DNA from: Ceratopteris richardii
Lineage: Eukaryota; Streptophyta; Polypodiopsida; Polypodiales; Pteridaceae
Assembly: GCA_020310875.1 (NCBI GenBank)
Contig: CM035413.1
Span: 161,429,306-161,493,305 of the forward strand
DNA length: 64,000 bases
Reading direction: 5' to 3'
Under the pieces are notes generated by a model. The model was not told where the DNA came from and made no database searches. It saw only the letters and a list, made by a program, of their open reading frames with translations. Position 1 is the first letter of the stretch, and each line of letters opens with the position of its first letter. Positions 1-12,660 of the stretch are shown here, piece after piece. The position numbers and the translations under genes were made by a program.

Positions 1-2528
1 TCAGAAATGGAATGATCTGCATCATCATATGAAACCTGCAAAGGCTGAGAAGTTGCCTCATTAGGACCAGCACTAGCCTGTCCACCTGTAAAAAGAGGCA
101 TCAAAGTATCATACATGTCTTTCGAGCTAATAGATGTCTCCTTAGTACATGAAAGCAATGGCTGAATAGCATCTTCCACAAAGACAACATCACGGCTAAC
201 CAGAATGCGTTTAGTCTGTGGATGATACAGACGATAGCCTTTACTTTCAGAACTGTACCCAACAAAAATACATTTTACTGCCTTATCATCCAATTTTCTG
301 CGATGTTGTTCAGGCACTAATGCATATGCCAAACAACCAAAAACACGCAGATGAGCAACAGATGGCTTGCGGTCATGCCAAGCCTCATATGGAGTGATAG
401 ACTGCAACGCTTTGGTGGGACACCTGTTCAGTACATATGCTGCACACATGACAGCCTCAAGCCAGAAACTATGTGGTAAAGCCTGACTTTTGACCATGCA
501 CCTCGCCATCTCCATGAGTGACCTGTTCTTTCGTTCAGCAACTCCATTCTGTTGAGGTGTATACGGCACTGTACACTGGTGTTTTATCCCACGTTCAGCC
601 AGAAATGCATTAAAATCTGAAGACATATATTCCCCCCCTCGATCAGAACGGAGGGTGCCCATTTTACATGCTGACAGATTTTCAGCCAAAACCAAAAACT
701 GTTTGAAGCACATGAACACTTCGGACTTTGCTTTGAGTGGGTATACCCATGCATGCCTGGAAAAATCATCAATGAAAGTCACGAAGTAAAGGTAATTTCC
801 AAAAGAGGGTGTCTGCATAGGACCACAGACATCACTATGTACAAGCTGCAATTTCTGCATAGCCCGAACTGAACCATCTTTTGGAAAGGAAGAACGTTGC
901 ATTTTGCCCAAAATACAGCCTTCACAAACATGTTTTCCAGGTGCCTCAAGTTTGGGCAAAGAAGACACCATTTCAGATTTCTGCAGGCGTAACAAACTAG
1001 CAAAATTCAGATGACCAAAGCGTGCATGCCAAAGCTTTGCATCTGACATAGCCTGAGAATCATGAACTGCACATGCCGAATCATTCACAGATCTTTCATA
1101 GTCTATGAGCTTATACAGCCCACGACATAAAATGCCAGAAGCAATAATCACATCGCCATTTGAGAGATCATGGACTGTACACCTGTCATCAACGAATTTC
1201 ACAACCAAGCCAATCTTGGCTAATGCAGAAACTGATAACAGGTTCTTTTTGATCCCTGGCACAAATAAAGCATCTGACAAAGTGAAAGAACTACCATCAG
1301 CAGTAGTCAAAATGATCTTACCAACTCCCATAACAGGATAAGAGGAGTTATTGGCGCATGTGACAGTATTCCCTGTAGGGGCAGGCTCGAGTGAAGAGAA
1401 GAAACTGCGCTGCGAGGTAATATGTTTGGTCGCCCCACTGTCAAAGTACCAAACATCTGAGTCTACTGCAGACATGCACTGATCATGAGAAGATGGGTCA
1501 AAACTGCAGACAGTAGTAAACGCCCATTCTTCTTCCTGCACAAGATTTGCAGACTCTGTTTTTGGTGTAGAGGCCTCTGCAACAACCATTCCAGCCTCTT
1601 TCTTCTTTGCCTCTTTAGCAGCCAGTTTTGGACAGTTCTTTATAATATGATCATTTCCTTTACAGTACTTGCAGAACAATTTCTGCTTTTCTGATTTCTT
1701 CTCATCTTTATCCTGGTTCTTCGATTGTGCAGCATTTGCAGATTTCTGCTTACTAGTAGAAGAGCTCCATTTTCCTTTGCCCTTCTGACTAGCCAGGAAA
1801 GCTTGATCTGCAACACGCATAATGGACCTGTTCTGCCTGGACTGATCTTCCTGCAACAGAACAGAGACTAATTCCTCAAATGACAAGGCATTCGGATTGC
1901 CTTTCATCATCAACCAAAGAGTAGAGGCAAAACTCTGATATGAATCAGGAAGGCCATTCAGAACGGTCTGCACAAGTGAGCTATCTGGTATAACCTCATC
2001 AGCAGAAATCAATTGTTCCTTCAGGTCTTTGATCTTTGTAAGAAAACTGTCCATAGAATCACCTTCATTCATGTGCTCACTCTCCAACTGTTTTCGGAGG
2101 TAAGCAACACGAGCCTCATTCCTAGCCTGGTACAAAGTGGTAAGTGTATCCCAAGCATCCTTTGCTGTTCTGCAAGAGCGAATGTGAGGGATAATGGCAC
2201 GTTTGACAGACAAAGCTATCAATGCATGTGCCTGGGCATCTCTGCCATCCCAACGAATCTGCTCTGCAGTAGGTGCAACAGAAACAGCAGCACGAACAGG
2301 AATCTGCGGAATATCATCTTCGACACCATCTTCATCAGCTCCAACACCTGTATTTGCAGTACCTGTCGTTACAGGTGTAACAGGACGTCTTTCAACACCC
2401 TGCACAATGTTCCACAATCCTTTTGCAACCAGTACATGTCGCATCATATAAGCCCATAATGGGTAGTTGGTACCATCCAACTTATCCTCAACAGCCAACA
2501 TACGGAATACATCACTGCTTTCAGCCAT
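1..2528 (-). CDS. Copia A gag-pol polyprotein, N-terminal part (open to the window edge)
   Basis: The frame starts at the ATG whose first base is 2528. I checked the frame at the CCHC knuckle, the integrase core and the window edge, and it holds at all three, giving about 840 codons. Gag begins MAESSDVFRMLAVEDKLDG, typical of plant Copia gag. A zinc knuckle CKYCKGNDHIIKNC lies near 1640-1680. The integrase catalytic block DRGGEYMSSDF is near 610-645 and is followed by the QQNGVAERKNRSLMEMARC signature near 510-570. A 'KAVKCIFVGYSSESKGYRL' segment near 220-280 marks the integrase C-terminal region. Gag binds and packages RNA; integrase inserts the cDNA. No breaks are seen in the visible part, so the element may be recent. 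Confidence 0.88.
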   Translation of the reverse strand, partial: MAESSDVFRMLAVEDKLDGTNYPLWAYMMRHVLVAKGLWNIVQGVERRPVTPVTTGTANTGVGADEDGVEDDIPQIPVRAAVSVAPTAEQIRWDGRDAQAHALIALSVKRAIIPHIRSCRTAKDAWDTLTTLYQARNEARVAYLRKQLESEHMNEGDSMDSFLTKIKDLKEQLISADEVIPDSSLVQTVLNGLPDSYQSFASTLWLMMKGNPNALSFEELVSVLLQEDQSRQNRSIMRVADQAFLASQKGKGKWSSSTSKQKSANAAQSKNQDKDEKKSEKQKLFCKYCKGNDHIIKNCPKLAAKEAKKKEAGMVVAEASTPKTESANLVQEEEWAFTTVCSFDPSSHDQCMSAVDSDVWYFDSGATKHITSQRSFFSSLEPAPTGNTVTCANNSSYPVMGVGKIILTTADGSSFTLSDALFVPGIKKNLLSVSALAKIGLVVKFVDDRCTVHDLSNGDVIIASGILCRGLYKLIDYERSVNDSACAVHDSQAMSDAKLWHARFGHLNFASLLRLQKSEMVSSLPKLEAPGKHVCEGCILGKMQRSSFPKDGSVRAMQKLQLVHSDVCGPMQTPSFGNYLYFVTFIDDFSRHAWVYPLKAKSEVFMCFKQFLVLAENLSACKMGTLRSDRGGEYMSSDFNAFLAERGIKHQCTVPYTPQQNGVAERKNRSLMEMARCMVKSQALPHSFWLEAVMCAAYVLNRCPTKALQSITPYEAWHDRKPSVAHLRVFGCLAYALVPEQHRRKLDDKAVKCIFVGYSSESKGYRLYHPQTKRILVSRDVVFVEDAIQPLLSCTKETSISSKDMYDTLMPLFTGGQASAGPNEATSQPLQVSYDDADHSIS

Positions 2529-2883
2529 GGCCGGTGACTAAAATACCTTGATGCAGAAAATTGACTGTATCTCAAAAAGTTGAACGGAACTGCCCAGACG
2601 AGTTCTGCTAGACCTGTAGCAGACTTCGAGACGCTTAAACTGGTGAACAGAAACTGGTATATACCTTTGGCACAAAAGGACGAAATAGCCTGCACAAGCG
2701 CTGCGATAGTGCGTTCGGAGGCCGAAACGAGCTCAGATCGCGATTTCAGCACCACAGAACAAAGCTGTTTTGATCTAGGAAACACCCTGAGTATGCTCAC
2801 CAAATTTCATGCGAATCTGAGACTGCAAACGGAGGAGTGTCGACGGCGCCCTAGAAGAAGCAACGACCTGCTCTGATACCAAT

Positions 2884-3113
2884 TGTTGGAGTTAGACGTC
2901 TGCGGAAGCACGCGAACAGCACAAGGAAGAAGAAGAAGCTTGGAGCACAACACACAAGACTGAATGTATTACTAGAGAATGTACAAAGATAAGTAGCCCA
3001 TTAGGGCAATAGGCGTATATACAAGCCGGGGGAAAAAAACCTCGTAAAGAGGGAAAAAAGTGCCCCGGCGGTCCTAGAGTGTTCACACACATCACTACCT
3101 AAATATATCAACA
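2884..3113 (-). repeat. 5' LTR of Copia A
   Basis: A 230-bp LTR bounded by TG...CA (plus-strand ends TGTTGGAGTTAG and ATATATCAACA), lying directly against the primer-binding site. The copy at 46783-47012 has the same length and nearly the same sequence, which fixes both boundaries. Confidence 0.9.
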
Positions 3114-4642
3114 TTTTTAGACCTCCATGAGCTGAGATTTATGTCAAAGTGTGGGTTCAAGGCACACATATGTATCAATACGTCCATTGTACTTAACAAT
3201 CAATATAATTTCATTTTTATGATCATTTAAGTTCGTATCTTCATGCTTTTAGGACTATATTGTTCAGTGCCATATCTCTCATTTTTCTCAGTCACATTGC
3301 AGAGATGATTTCTCTAAGCTTGCTGCATCAATTTCAATGATTTAAGTTGGTAGTATTTTCTCCTTAAGTCTACTACATGCTGATAAAATCTCATTACAAT
3401 TGGGTTCTTCAATCTTGAGATATATTCATTTGAAGTTGACTATATCTCCTCATTCTCTGCTTCTCTGTCAACACTCCATGAGAACAGTCATTTCCTTAGA
3501 GCTGGTTGTCTGTGTGTACTTCATCATTTTTTTCCATGCTTCAATGCTTGATAGAATCCGCATACTTTCTGGTCTATGCGTACAAAATTTCATAAGAATT
3601 TTGTTTGTGAATATTGAGATATTAACATTTCTTTGCTCACGGGTATGAGTATTGCTACAACCCATGAAAATCGGGGCGATGCTACAACTTGTTAAACACT
3701 TTTCTCTTTATGTAGTCCATCATTTCTTATGAAATAAATCTTGATTGTTATCTTACTAAGTTCATAAGAGTTTCCCAAAAGGAATTAAGTTAATTGCTAT
3801 TGTGGTTAGAGAGTTGTTCAAAACACTGTGCAAGTGTATGAACCAAAATAACAAGTCTTTTACACTTGATTTGTCTACCTATCTGTTTTGATTTATCTTT
3901 TTGAGAGTGTTCTTCCAAGGTACATAGGGTGTCTAATATATCCTTTGGAAAGTTAAAAGGGCCCACTACACATCCCTTGAATTTATTTTGCTAGTGTAGT
4001 GTAAAGTTTTTGCAGCACCACTTTGTAGAGGTAACTATGTAGCTTGGAAATTAAGGATGGCAGCTTATCTTCAAGGCAGGGATTTATATGGTTATATAGC
4101 TAGAGATGAAGTTATGCCAAGTTTCAAGAATAAAGGTCAACCAACACAAGAAGAGCAAGAAAGATTGAGCACATGGTGCTCTAAGGATGCAGTTGTCAGG
4201 TCTTATCTCCTCAACACTATCTCAGATTTTCTTTTTTGCCTCACATTAGAAGTTGTAAAACATCTCAAGAAGTGTGGAATGCACTTGAAGCCTTCTTCTC
4301 TTCAAGTACAAAGGCCAAGAAGCATCAACTATGGCTAGAATTCACAACTCTCAAAAAAGCTACCAAACAAAATGTGACTGACTTTGTCACAAAACTCAAG
4401 GATATAGAAGATTAGTTGGGAAGCATTAGAGAGGTAATAGATGAAGAACAAATTGTAAGACACATCATCAATGGCTTGAAGGTAGATGAAAAGTGGGAAG
4501 CATTTACCATAGCTATGGATCTATACATGGATATGCATGTACGAGATTTCAATACACTCACAGGACAATTACTTACTCAACAGGCCAAGCTTATCAAGAA
4601 TGGAGAAAGGTCCAAAGGTAATCAATCTTATTCCTTGTATAC
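3114..4642 (+). mobile_element. Copia relic B' (B family), left part: LTR remnant and gag start
   Basis: From 3119 onward the sequence follows the LTR of the full element B (compare 23335-24272), including the segment GGCACACATATGTATCA, and runs on into gag (residues such as DLYGYIARDEVMPSF and STWCSKDA near 4080-4200). The left end of the LTR was displaced by insertion of element A. The gag is cut at 4642 by element C and resumes at 11077. It is an old, broken copy with several breaks. Confidence 0.85.
4638..4642. repeat. Target-site duplication (left) of element C
   Basis: TATAC here is repeated at 11077-11081 on the other side of C. Removing C rejoins the B-family gag sequence, confirming the insertion. 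Confidence 0.9.
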
Positions 4643-5651
4643 TGATGGATACCTCTTTATCTCCAAATTCTTGATCTATACTAATTTATGAACACTTCTA
4701 TATCAATCATAGATCAAACTTTACATAAATGTTACCATGATTTGCAAAATCATTTACAAACACTTCTTTGTATGAAGTCTCTCTTTCTTCAAGAAGTCTG
4801 CTTCAGAGATTAACTTCATTACCTGCACATATCTTCAAATTTCTTCAATCTAATGATGTAAATACCTCCATGCTATCTTTGCACAATCATATCATTGATT
4901 AGATCTTCAAAAGAATCATAAAACTCTGATCTAATCATTAAGATCAAAAGTATGTTAGAAATTGTCTTCCTGAACAAGCGACTTTGACATAGTCAATGTC
5001 TAAGGTTGATTTATCACAACACAAGTCCCGTTTTGCTAAATGATTTTAGCCATAGCTTCCTTACCTTCCAACTTAGATTTGAATGCTCAGTTATCAAAAA
5101 CTTTACACTATGCACTGAGATCCAAGCAAAACATTAACACAAAGAAGTGCACTACTCTAAGAGTTCTATCTACAGACTTTACATATACATGTTCGTATTG
5201 ATCATACACAGAACCTAAAAGGAATTAGACCTTGAAACTTTGAAAATAACTTGAGTAGCTTCTAGATTAGATGTGTACAAAAGATTTTGTGATCCACTTG
5301 ATCAGGCTGAGAGAAATCAGAGAAAGACTCGATGCTAACTCAAGAAGATGACTCTCTTCACATCTATCACATGAACACTTTTCTTCTAATGAATCTCACA
5401 CATTCTTTTACATGATTGAATTATATAAATATGATTCTAGAGTCAGCCCGCATCTTCAACATCACTCCTTACCATCCTAATGATCAACTATATCCACTGT
5501 ACAAGAATTTTCATCTGTAATGTACATATGTATACAAGCTTCATTACTGAGATCTCTTCACTTTCTCCAATGATTTCTTTGGATTCATTTTGATTCTTGA
5601 CTTGCTTCAAGTTCTTCGTAATAATCAATTTGGGATTGCTTTGTTCCAACA
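4643..5651 (-). repeat. 3' LTR of Copia C
   Basis: 1,009 bp, plus-strand ends TGATGGATACC and TTCCAACA. It is followed at 5652 by GCTCCCCCTCAATC, the complement of a polypurine tract (TTGAGGGGGAGC). Confidence 0.9.
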
Positions 5652-8600
5652 GCTCCCCCTCAATCACTAATTGTGATTATGCCATTCTTCTTTATTCCTA
5701 CCATCTCTTTGAACTTCTGTAACTTAGGTCCATCTAAACTCTTTGTGAACATATCTGCAACTTGCTCTTTTGTTGGTGTATACCAAACTTCAATCTCTTT
5801 TTCAAGTACCTTTTGTCTCAAGAAATGATACTGAATCTCTATGTGTTTAGTCTTGGCATGAAAAACAAGATTAGCTGCCAAATATTATGAACTCATGTTG
5901 TCTCCAAAAATAATTGGAGTACTCTGATCAGTTCCAAAACTCTTCAATAAGGTCTTCAACCAAATAACTTCTTTTGCAACCTCTACCATTCCTTGATACT
6001 CAGCTTCTACGGATGACAAAGCAATTGTATGTTTCTTCTTTGAGCACCAAGAAACTAACTTATCTCCAATATAACAGAGATAACCATGAGTAGAACTTCT
6101 ATCATCTAAATTACCTACCCAATCTGCATCACTAAACACTTTGATTCTTGTGTTAGAAGTAAAACCATAATACAAACCTTCACTCAGGTTTCCCTTGATA
6201 TAAATAAGTACCCTTTAATCTACATTCCAATGAGTTTTCTTTGGAAAATGGATAAATTGTGATAAGACACCAACTGCATATGATAGGTCTGGTCTTGTCA
6301 AGGTAGCATAGATTAAACTACCTACCAAACTCTGATATTTCTTCATGTCATTAAATTCTTCTTCTCGATATTTGCTCAATTTATGATTTACCTCCAATGG
6401 TGTGGTTGAAGGCTTGCAATCTTCCATGTTGAACTTGACTAGAAGATTCTTCAAGTATCTCTCTTGTGTAACATATACTCCATGTTGAGTATACACAATC
6501 TGCATTCCTAAGAAATAAGATAGGTTTCCCAAATCACTTATCTTAAACTCCTTTTCTATTTTTTTCTTAAGCTCCTTGATTCCTTGAGCATCTATACCTC
6601 TGACAATAATATCATCAACATAAATACACATATATATGAACCCATCTTCACTTGCCTTCACCAATAAGCTATTATCTGCTTTTAAAGCTTAATATCCACA
6701 TTCATTCAAGAACTTAACAAGCCTGTAATTCCATGCCCTTGGGGCTTTCTTCAAACCATACAAAGCTCTCTTGAACGTACATACATAATCTGATCTAATT
6801 GAATCCATGAAACCCTCTAGTTGCTCCATGTACACCTCATCTGCAATATATCCATTCACAAATGCATTTTTCACATCTAATTGTGACAACTTCCATCCTT
6901 TACAAGCAACAATAGCAATTAGAGTTCTAATTGTAACCATCTTAGGAACTGGACTAAAGGTTTCATCATAATCTACCCCATAATTTTGGGCATAACCTTT
7001 AACCACAAGTCTAGCTCTATATCAAGACACTTCACCATTTTCAAACCTCTTTCTCTTATACACCCACTTACATCTAATTACCTTCTGGTTCTTTGGTCTT
7101 GGCACCAATTCCCATGTCTCATTCTCAAGTAGAGCATCATACTCTTCTTGCATTGCCTTCTCCCAATTCTGCTTTCCTTCAGCTTCTTCATATGTGGTTA
7201 GATCTTCTTCTGTCTTCACAATATAAGCATAATCTTTTGTTAAGAAAAATGTATCATAGCTATACCCGATAGGTTCTTTTCTTTCTCTCAAAGGTTTTTT
7301 TACCACTGCACTTCTTGAAGTCTCAACCACATTCGAATTTGGATCAAATCTTGGCCTATCTTCATCATTGCCCTGCAATTTACTTTTACAATCATCATCA
7401 TCAATATCTTCTTCATACACTTTTACTTTTGTCTTCCCTTTCCTTTGTCTTTCTTCAAAATTTGCATAATCATTAGTTGACCCTGTATACCATGTTCTTT
7501 GCTCATTAAATGTAACATCTTTTGTAACAAGAAATTGTTTTGTAGATGGACTCCACAATCTATATCCCATATGTCTATCATCATACCCAATGAGCACATA
7601 CTTCTCTGCTTTGGGTTCTAACTTATGTCTTACTTGTGAAGGAACATAAGCATATGCTAAACATCCAAATACCTTACAATGAACAAGAGTAGGTTTCTTA
7701 CCCACCATGCTTCATAAGGTGTTCTACCATCCAAAGCTTTGCAGGGTAACCTATTCACAAGGTATGTTGCAGTGTTGATAGCTTCTGCCCATAAGTAATT
7801 TGGAAAATTCTTTTCTTTCATCATTGATCTTGCAAACTCTACAAGAGTTCTATTTCTTCTTTCTGCAACTGCATTTTGTTGAGGGGAGTAGCTGCAAGTT
7901 ACTTCTCTTTTTATACCTGCATTCCACAAATAATCATCAAACTCTTTAGAAAAATATTCTCCCCCTCCATCTGATCTCAACCTCTTGAGCTTTTATTTTG
8001 TAATCCTTTCTGCATAAGCATGATAATGCTTCAATGTCTTGAACACTTCAAACTCGTCCTTGATTACATAAAGTGTAATCCATCTTGTTGCATCATCAAT
8101 AAACAACACATAATATGTGGATCCATTTATGCTATAGTCCCTTGAAGGACCCCACACATCTGTATGAACCAATTAAAGTAAATTTGAATGCTTGTATCCT
8201 GGTTTATTGTATGAACTTCTGTGAGCTTTACCTAATTGACAAGCTTCACACTTGTATACCATGTGTTGACCTTCAACATTTGGCAATCCAAGCACTACAT
8301 CATTCTTTGACATTTCTTTTATAGCTCTCTAATTAAAATGACCTAGCCTTTTATGCCATAGGTCTAACTCAGACATCTTTTGACTTCCATAAGTAAACAA
8401 TGCATGTCCCACATTACCTTGGACCTTGAGAGTAAAAAGTCTTCATTCTTTTTCACCTGTAATGATGCTTCTATATCCCTGATTTGGATCTTGCACATAA
8501 ACACCATTATTTGTGAATCTTACTTCATATCCTTTCTCCACAATTTTTCCTACACTTATCAAGGTTTAAGGAATAGTTGGAAGATAAAGTACCTTGCTTA

Positions 8601-9840
8601 AGAGTGTGCTTCCACTCTTTGTCTTCACTGTTCCAATGCTTTCCACTTTGTGCTTGGTGTTGTCTCCTGTTTGAATTGTATGTCCATTCACCTTTGCTTC
8701 CATATCATTCATCAATGATATGTCACCACTCAGATGATTGCTACATCCTGAGTCAATATAGAATACCCTTTAATCTTCTCCTATTGCTTCATGTGTTGCA
8801 TTCAAGATGAGAGTCATGTCATCCTTCTTATCTGATGCATAATTATAATAGTTGTTATTATAGGATTGAGGTTGAAAGCTTCTTCCCCCTCATCTAGCAT
8901 ATGAGATCCTACCACCTCTTCCTCTGAAGTTACCTCTTTGATTCTACCTCCTCTAACTCTTTGATTGAAAATCTGATTATAGCTTCCACCATTTTTATTG
9001 TTATACCAACAATCATTTGCCAAATGATTTTTTTTGCCACAAATCCAACAAGCTTTAGCATTATCTTTGTTCTTACCTCCTCTCCCTTTTCCTTTTGAAT
9101 TCATCTTTCCTTTTGTAAAGTAAACTTGACTTGAAGATCCTTCATCATTAGTTGGCTGCTTTCCTTTGACATTATTTCTCTTGTCCTTGGAGTACATAGC
9201 TTGGCTTGCAATCCTATCATTATCTCCCTTAATGTCCTACTCAAAAGTTAGCATGTGTCCTAGCAATTGATTAACACCACGAGTAAAGTGACCTAATGAC
9301 AATTCTATGGACAATATGATAGGCTTCCATTTCTCATCTCCTCTCAAACCTGTAAATATTTGTCTTACCAACTTATCCTCTTCAATATCTTCATCCACTG
9401 CTCCCAAACTATCTGCAATATCCTTCATTCTTGCCACATAATCAGAAATTGATTGTGAACTCTTCTTCTTGAAGGTTGTGAACTCAACCCATAATGAGGA
9501 CTTCCTTGACTTAGTTGTATTCTCAAAAGGCTCTTCCAAAGCATTCAACACATCTATTGCACTTTCTAATCCTCTTATATGAGGTGGAAGGTAATCATTT
9601 ATAGCAATGTAAATGATGCTCCTAGCTTGAGCATCCTTCTTCATCCAATTCTTCAAATGTGCAAGCTCTTCCCTAGTTGGAACACTAGGATCTTCAGACT
9701 CAGCCTTTTCTTCTTCTCTAGTGATGAATGCCATCAAATCTTTCCTCATGAGGTGTGCCTCCATCCTCATGGACGAAGCTGGATAGTTTTCTCTATCTAG
9801 CTTATCAATCTACAAGCTTTCTCCCATCTTTGACCTTTGT
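5652..9840 (-). pseudogene. Copia C gag-pol, broken
   Basis: Relic gag-pol on the minus strand. Gag near 9240-9830 shows MRMEAHLMRKDL and the block NWMKKDAQARSIIY shared with element D. A CCHC knuckle (CWICGKKNHLANDC) lies near 9020-9065. Integrase motifs include RSDGGGEYFSKEF near 7940-7980 and QQNAVAERRNRTLVEF near 7840-7890. RT motifs include the YVDDIIV catalytic block near 6600-6620. RNase H residues near 5885-6175 include the ALSSVEAEY segment. The coding sequence is broken in many places (about ten), so no functional polyprotein is expected. It is best read as a fossil of the D lineage. Confidence 0.88.
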
Positions 9841-10059
9841 CTTCTGCAAATATTAAGATAAATGAATATTCTTTGTACCTTTAATGTAACGCTTCAGTCT
9901 TTCAAATCCTTTCAAGCTCAATCTTGACACATCTTTAGGTTGTCTTCAAGACTTTGATCTTGCCCATCTTCAATTAGAAGAAACTTCAATGTTTATAGCA
10001 GTCGGAACTCCCAATGCTCTTTACTTCACTTTGTATTGCACCTTTTGCTCTTATACCAC

Positions 10060-11076
10060 TGATGGAGACCTCTTTATCTCCAAATGCTTGATCTATACTA
10101 TTTTAATAACACTTCTATATCAATCAAAGTTCAAACTTTACATAAATGTTACCATGATTTGCAAAATCATTTACAAACACTTCTCTGTATAAAGTCTCTC
10201 TTTCTTCAAGAAGTCTGCTTGAGAGATTAACTTCATTACCTGCACATATCTTCAAATTTCTTCAATCTAATGATGTACATACCTCCACTATCTTTGCGCA
10301 ATCATATCATTCATTATATCTTCAAACGAGTCATTAAAACTCTGATTTGATCGTTAAGATCAAAAGTATGTTAGAAATTGTCTTCCTAAACAAGCAACTT
10401 TGACATAGTCAACTTCTAAGGTTGATATCTCACATCACAAGTCCCATTTTGCTAAATGATTTTAGCCATAGCTTCCTTACCTTCAAACTTAGATTTTGAA
10501 TGCTCATTCATCAAAAACTTTAGACTGTGCACTGAGATCCAAGCAAAACATTGACACAGAAAAGTATGCGACTCTGAGAGTTCTATCTGTAGACTTTACA
10601 TATACATGTTCCTATTGATCATACACACAACCTAAAAGGAATTAGACCTTGAAAATTTGAATGTAGCTTGATTAGCTTCTAAATTAGATGTATACAAAAG
10701 ATTTCTTGATCCGGTTGATCATCCTGAGAGAAATCAGAGAAAGACTCAACGCTAACTCAAGAAGATGACTCTCTTCACATTCGCATGAACACTTTTCTTC
10801 TAATGACTCACACTCGTTTCTTTACATGATTGACTTATATACATATGATTCTATACTCCACTCGCATCTTTTACATCACTCCTTACCATCCTAATGATCA
10901 ACTATATCCATTGTACAAGAATGTTCATCTATAATGTACATATGTATACAAGCTTCATTACTGAGATCTCTTCACTTTATCCAATGACTTCTTTGGCTTC
11001 ATTTTGATTACTGACTTGCTTCAAGTTCTTCATAATCATCAATTTGGGATTGCTTTGTTATTGCTTTGTTCCAACA
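10060..11076 (-). repeat. 5' LTR of Copia C
   Basis: 1,017 bp, plus-strand ends TGATGGAGACC and TTCCAACA. Preceded on the left by the complement of the primer site (GCTCTTATACCAC). Similar to 4643-5651 along its length. Confidence 0.9.
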
Positions 11077-11741
11077 TATACTCATAAAGGAAAGTCCAAA
11101 GAAAACAAAGTAAGAGGAAAGAAAGTGGATGATGAAGTAGGTACACATCAAGCTAATTATGTAGGTAGAGGAAGACATGGTAGAGGTAGAGGGAGAGGAG
11201 GAACACAATGCCAGGGGGATCCCAAGACTCTAATTCTTGCTATATTTATGGATTAATTAATCATACAACTAAAAATTGCTTTAGTAATCCTAGGAATCAA
11301 AGAGGCAGAGGATACAATAAAGAAAGTTATGGCTACTCAAGAGAACAATTACCATGGCAACCACAACAATTACAAACATTCAAACTATCAAGGAGGCAAT
11401 AGGGGAAGAAGAGACTTCAATAACTACACAGAAGACTCAAATCAAGAGGACTCATTGCTAATCATGAATATGGCCATGCCACAAGGTAAAACTGATGAGC
11501 ATGTTTTCTACATAGATTCAGGTTGTTCCAATCATGTGGTAGGGAATGTGGCCCTTGTATCAAATTTAGAAGATCCAAGGAACAAACATGAGGTACAAAT
11601 ACGAGATGATACAAGACACCTTGTGGAGAAAATAGGAAATGTCAAAGCACCTGATGGAAACATCAACCTACGCAATAAGGTACTCTATGTCCCTACCATT
11701 ACAAAGAATTTGGTAAATGTTGGGTAGATAGCAGAGAAAGT
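11077..11741 (+). mobile_element. Copia relic B', right part: gag end and protease
   Basis: Continues the B-family gag after element C. It has an RG-rich stretch (GRGRHGRGRGRGG) near 11160-11200, a degenerate CCHC region, and the Copia protease block FYIDSGCSNHVVGN near 11500-11550, followed by NLRNKVLYVPTITKN. It ends abruptly near 11741, where the homology to element B stops. Broken. Confidence 0.83.
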
Positions 11742-12429
11742 ATAACATAAATCCTTTTTGCTATCGCGGATCTGATTTGACAACGTTCGATTGCTGATCT
11801 TAGACCAAAACACACACAGAGACGAGTTTCGATTTGCCACCCAGCCATGCCTGAGCTTCTCTTGTTTTCTGTAAGAAAGACTATCCACCCCAAACTCAAC
11901 AACATAAAACAAGGGTGGAACAATGTTTGATTATCAACCTGTCATAGATTGGGACAAGAGAGGAGAAGGACCCATTGGTTCCACTCCAAAATCTCAACCA
12001 CCAAGGTAGTTGAAGAATCAAAGTATGGAAGGAGAGTCAAGCAAGAAAAGGAAAAGAAGAAGATAGAAAAAGAAAGCGACGATCAATCAAGCATAATTTA
12101 ATAACCACCCTTTGCCTCAAGCCCTACAAGGGCACACATTAGGCTTAAATAGATATATAGGGAAATAAAGAGGTATAGGAACTAATAGAGAGATACAGTC
12201 ATTAACAAGAAACCAAATATTAATGAGGCAAAATATATGCAGAAATGGTTGGTGTGGACTTTGAGAGATAGTAGATGCAACTTTGCCTTATCATGCTTGC
12301 TTAGGTTTGCATAGTGCTTCTTTTTCATTAAATCACGTTATAGAGAATGTTTCTAGCCCTTGTGACGAGAATGAGCCTATTTCCTCTTTCATGAGGCATA
12401 AAATTCAAAAAACTATATGGTTTCTATGC
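11742..12429 (-). other. Unclassified LTR-like segment, probably minus strand
   Basis: Non-coding sequence that replaces the expected B-family pol. On the minus strand there is a TATA-like CCTATATATCTATTTAAG near 12148-12165, downstream of AT-rich sequence, as in many LTR promoters. I see no primer site, no matching second copy in the window and no certain ends. It may be a piece of an LTR or of a non-autonomous element. Confidence 0.35.
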
Positions 12430-12660
12430 AATCAAAATTTGATGCTATTATGAAGAATGGCACTTGGTCTTCATGTGAGAAGGCCATTGGCATTCAATAT
12501 CTATAAGTTGAAACATTGGTCTAATAACAGTGTTGATTGCTATAAGGATGGGCTTGTAGCTAAAGGTTGTTCTCAAGAAAAATGAATTGATTTTGATGAG
12601 ACTTTGCTCCTACATGTCATATGACAACAATTTGCAGCTTGGACATAATCGAAATGGTGT
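12430..12660 (+). mobile_element. Copia reverse transcriptase relic
   Basis: Short, heavily decayed stretch whose plus-strand translation still shows the N-terminal Copia RT pattern: MKNGTW near 12450, then KDGLVAKGCSQ followed by IDFDETLL near 12548-12610 (family pattern: KARLVAKGF-Q then D-ETF). No LTRs or other domains are attached. Old fossil. Confidence 0.6.

Larger units (their letters stand above)
1..3113 (-). mobile_element. Copia LTR retrotransposon A, 5' part (runs off the window)
   Basis: Minus-strand Ty1/copia element; only its 5' half is in the window. From right to left it shows a 230-bp 5' LTR, a primer-binding site complementary to initiator tRNA-Met (TGGTATCAGAGCAGG, minus strand, next to 2881), gag, protease region and integrase. 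The reverse transcriptase, RNase H and 3' LTR must lie left of base 1. The right LTR edge lies against sequence homologous to the LTR of family B, so A inserted into an older B-family LTR. As far as it can be read the element looks whole. A second, truncated copy of the same family lies at 45591-47012. Confidence 0.93.
4643..11076 (-). mobile_element. Copia LTR retrotransposon C, full-length but broken, inserted in B'
   Basis: 6,434-bp minus-strand element with both LTRs (4643-5651 and 10060-11076), a purine-rich polypurine tract next to the left LTR and a primer site (minus-strand TGGTATAAGAGC) next to the right LTR. A 5-bp duplication, TATAC, lies at 4638-4642 and 11077-11081. Internal order on the minus strand is gag, CCHC knuckle, protease, integrase, RT, RNase H. 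The proteins are closest to element D here. Coding is broken in roughly ten places, and the LTRs differ by about 5% over the first 165 bases I compared, so the insertion is old. Confidence 0.93.

Noticed and set aside
2444-2876. Short open frames on both strands between A's gag start and LTR
   Set aside because: They overlap the untranslated leader and gag of element A in other frames and show no motif.
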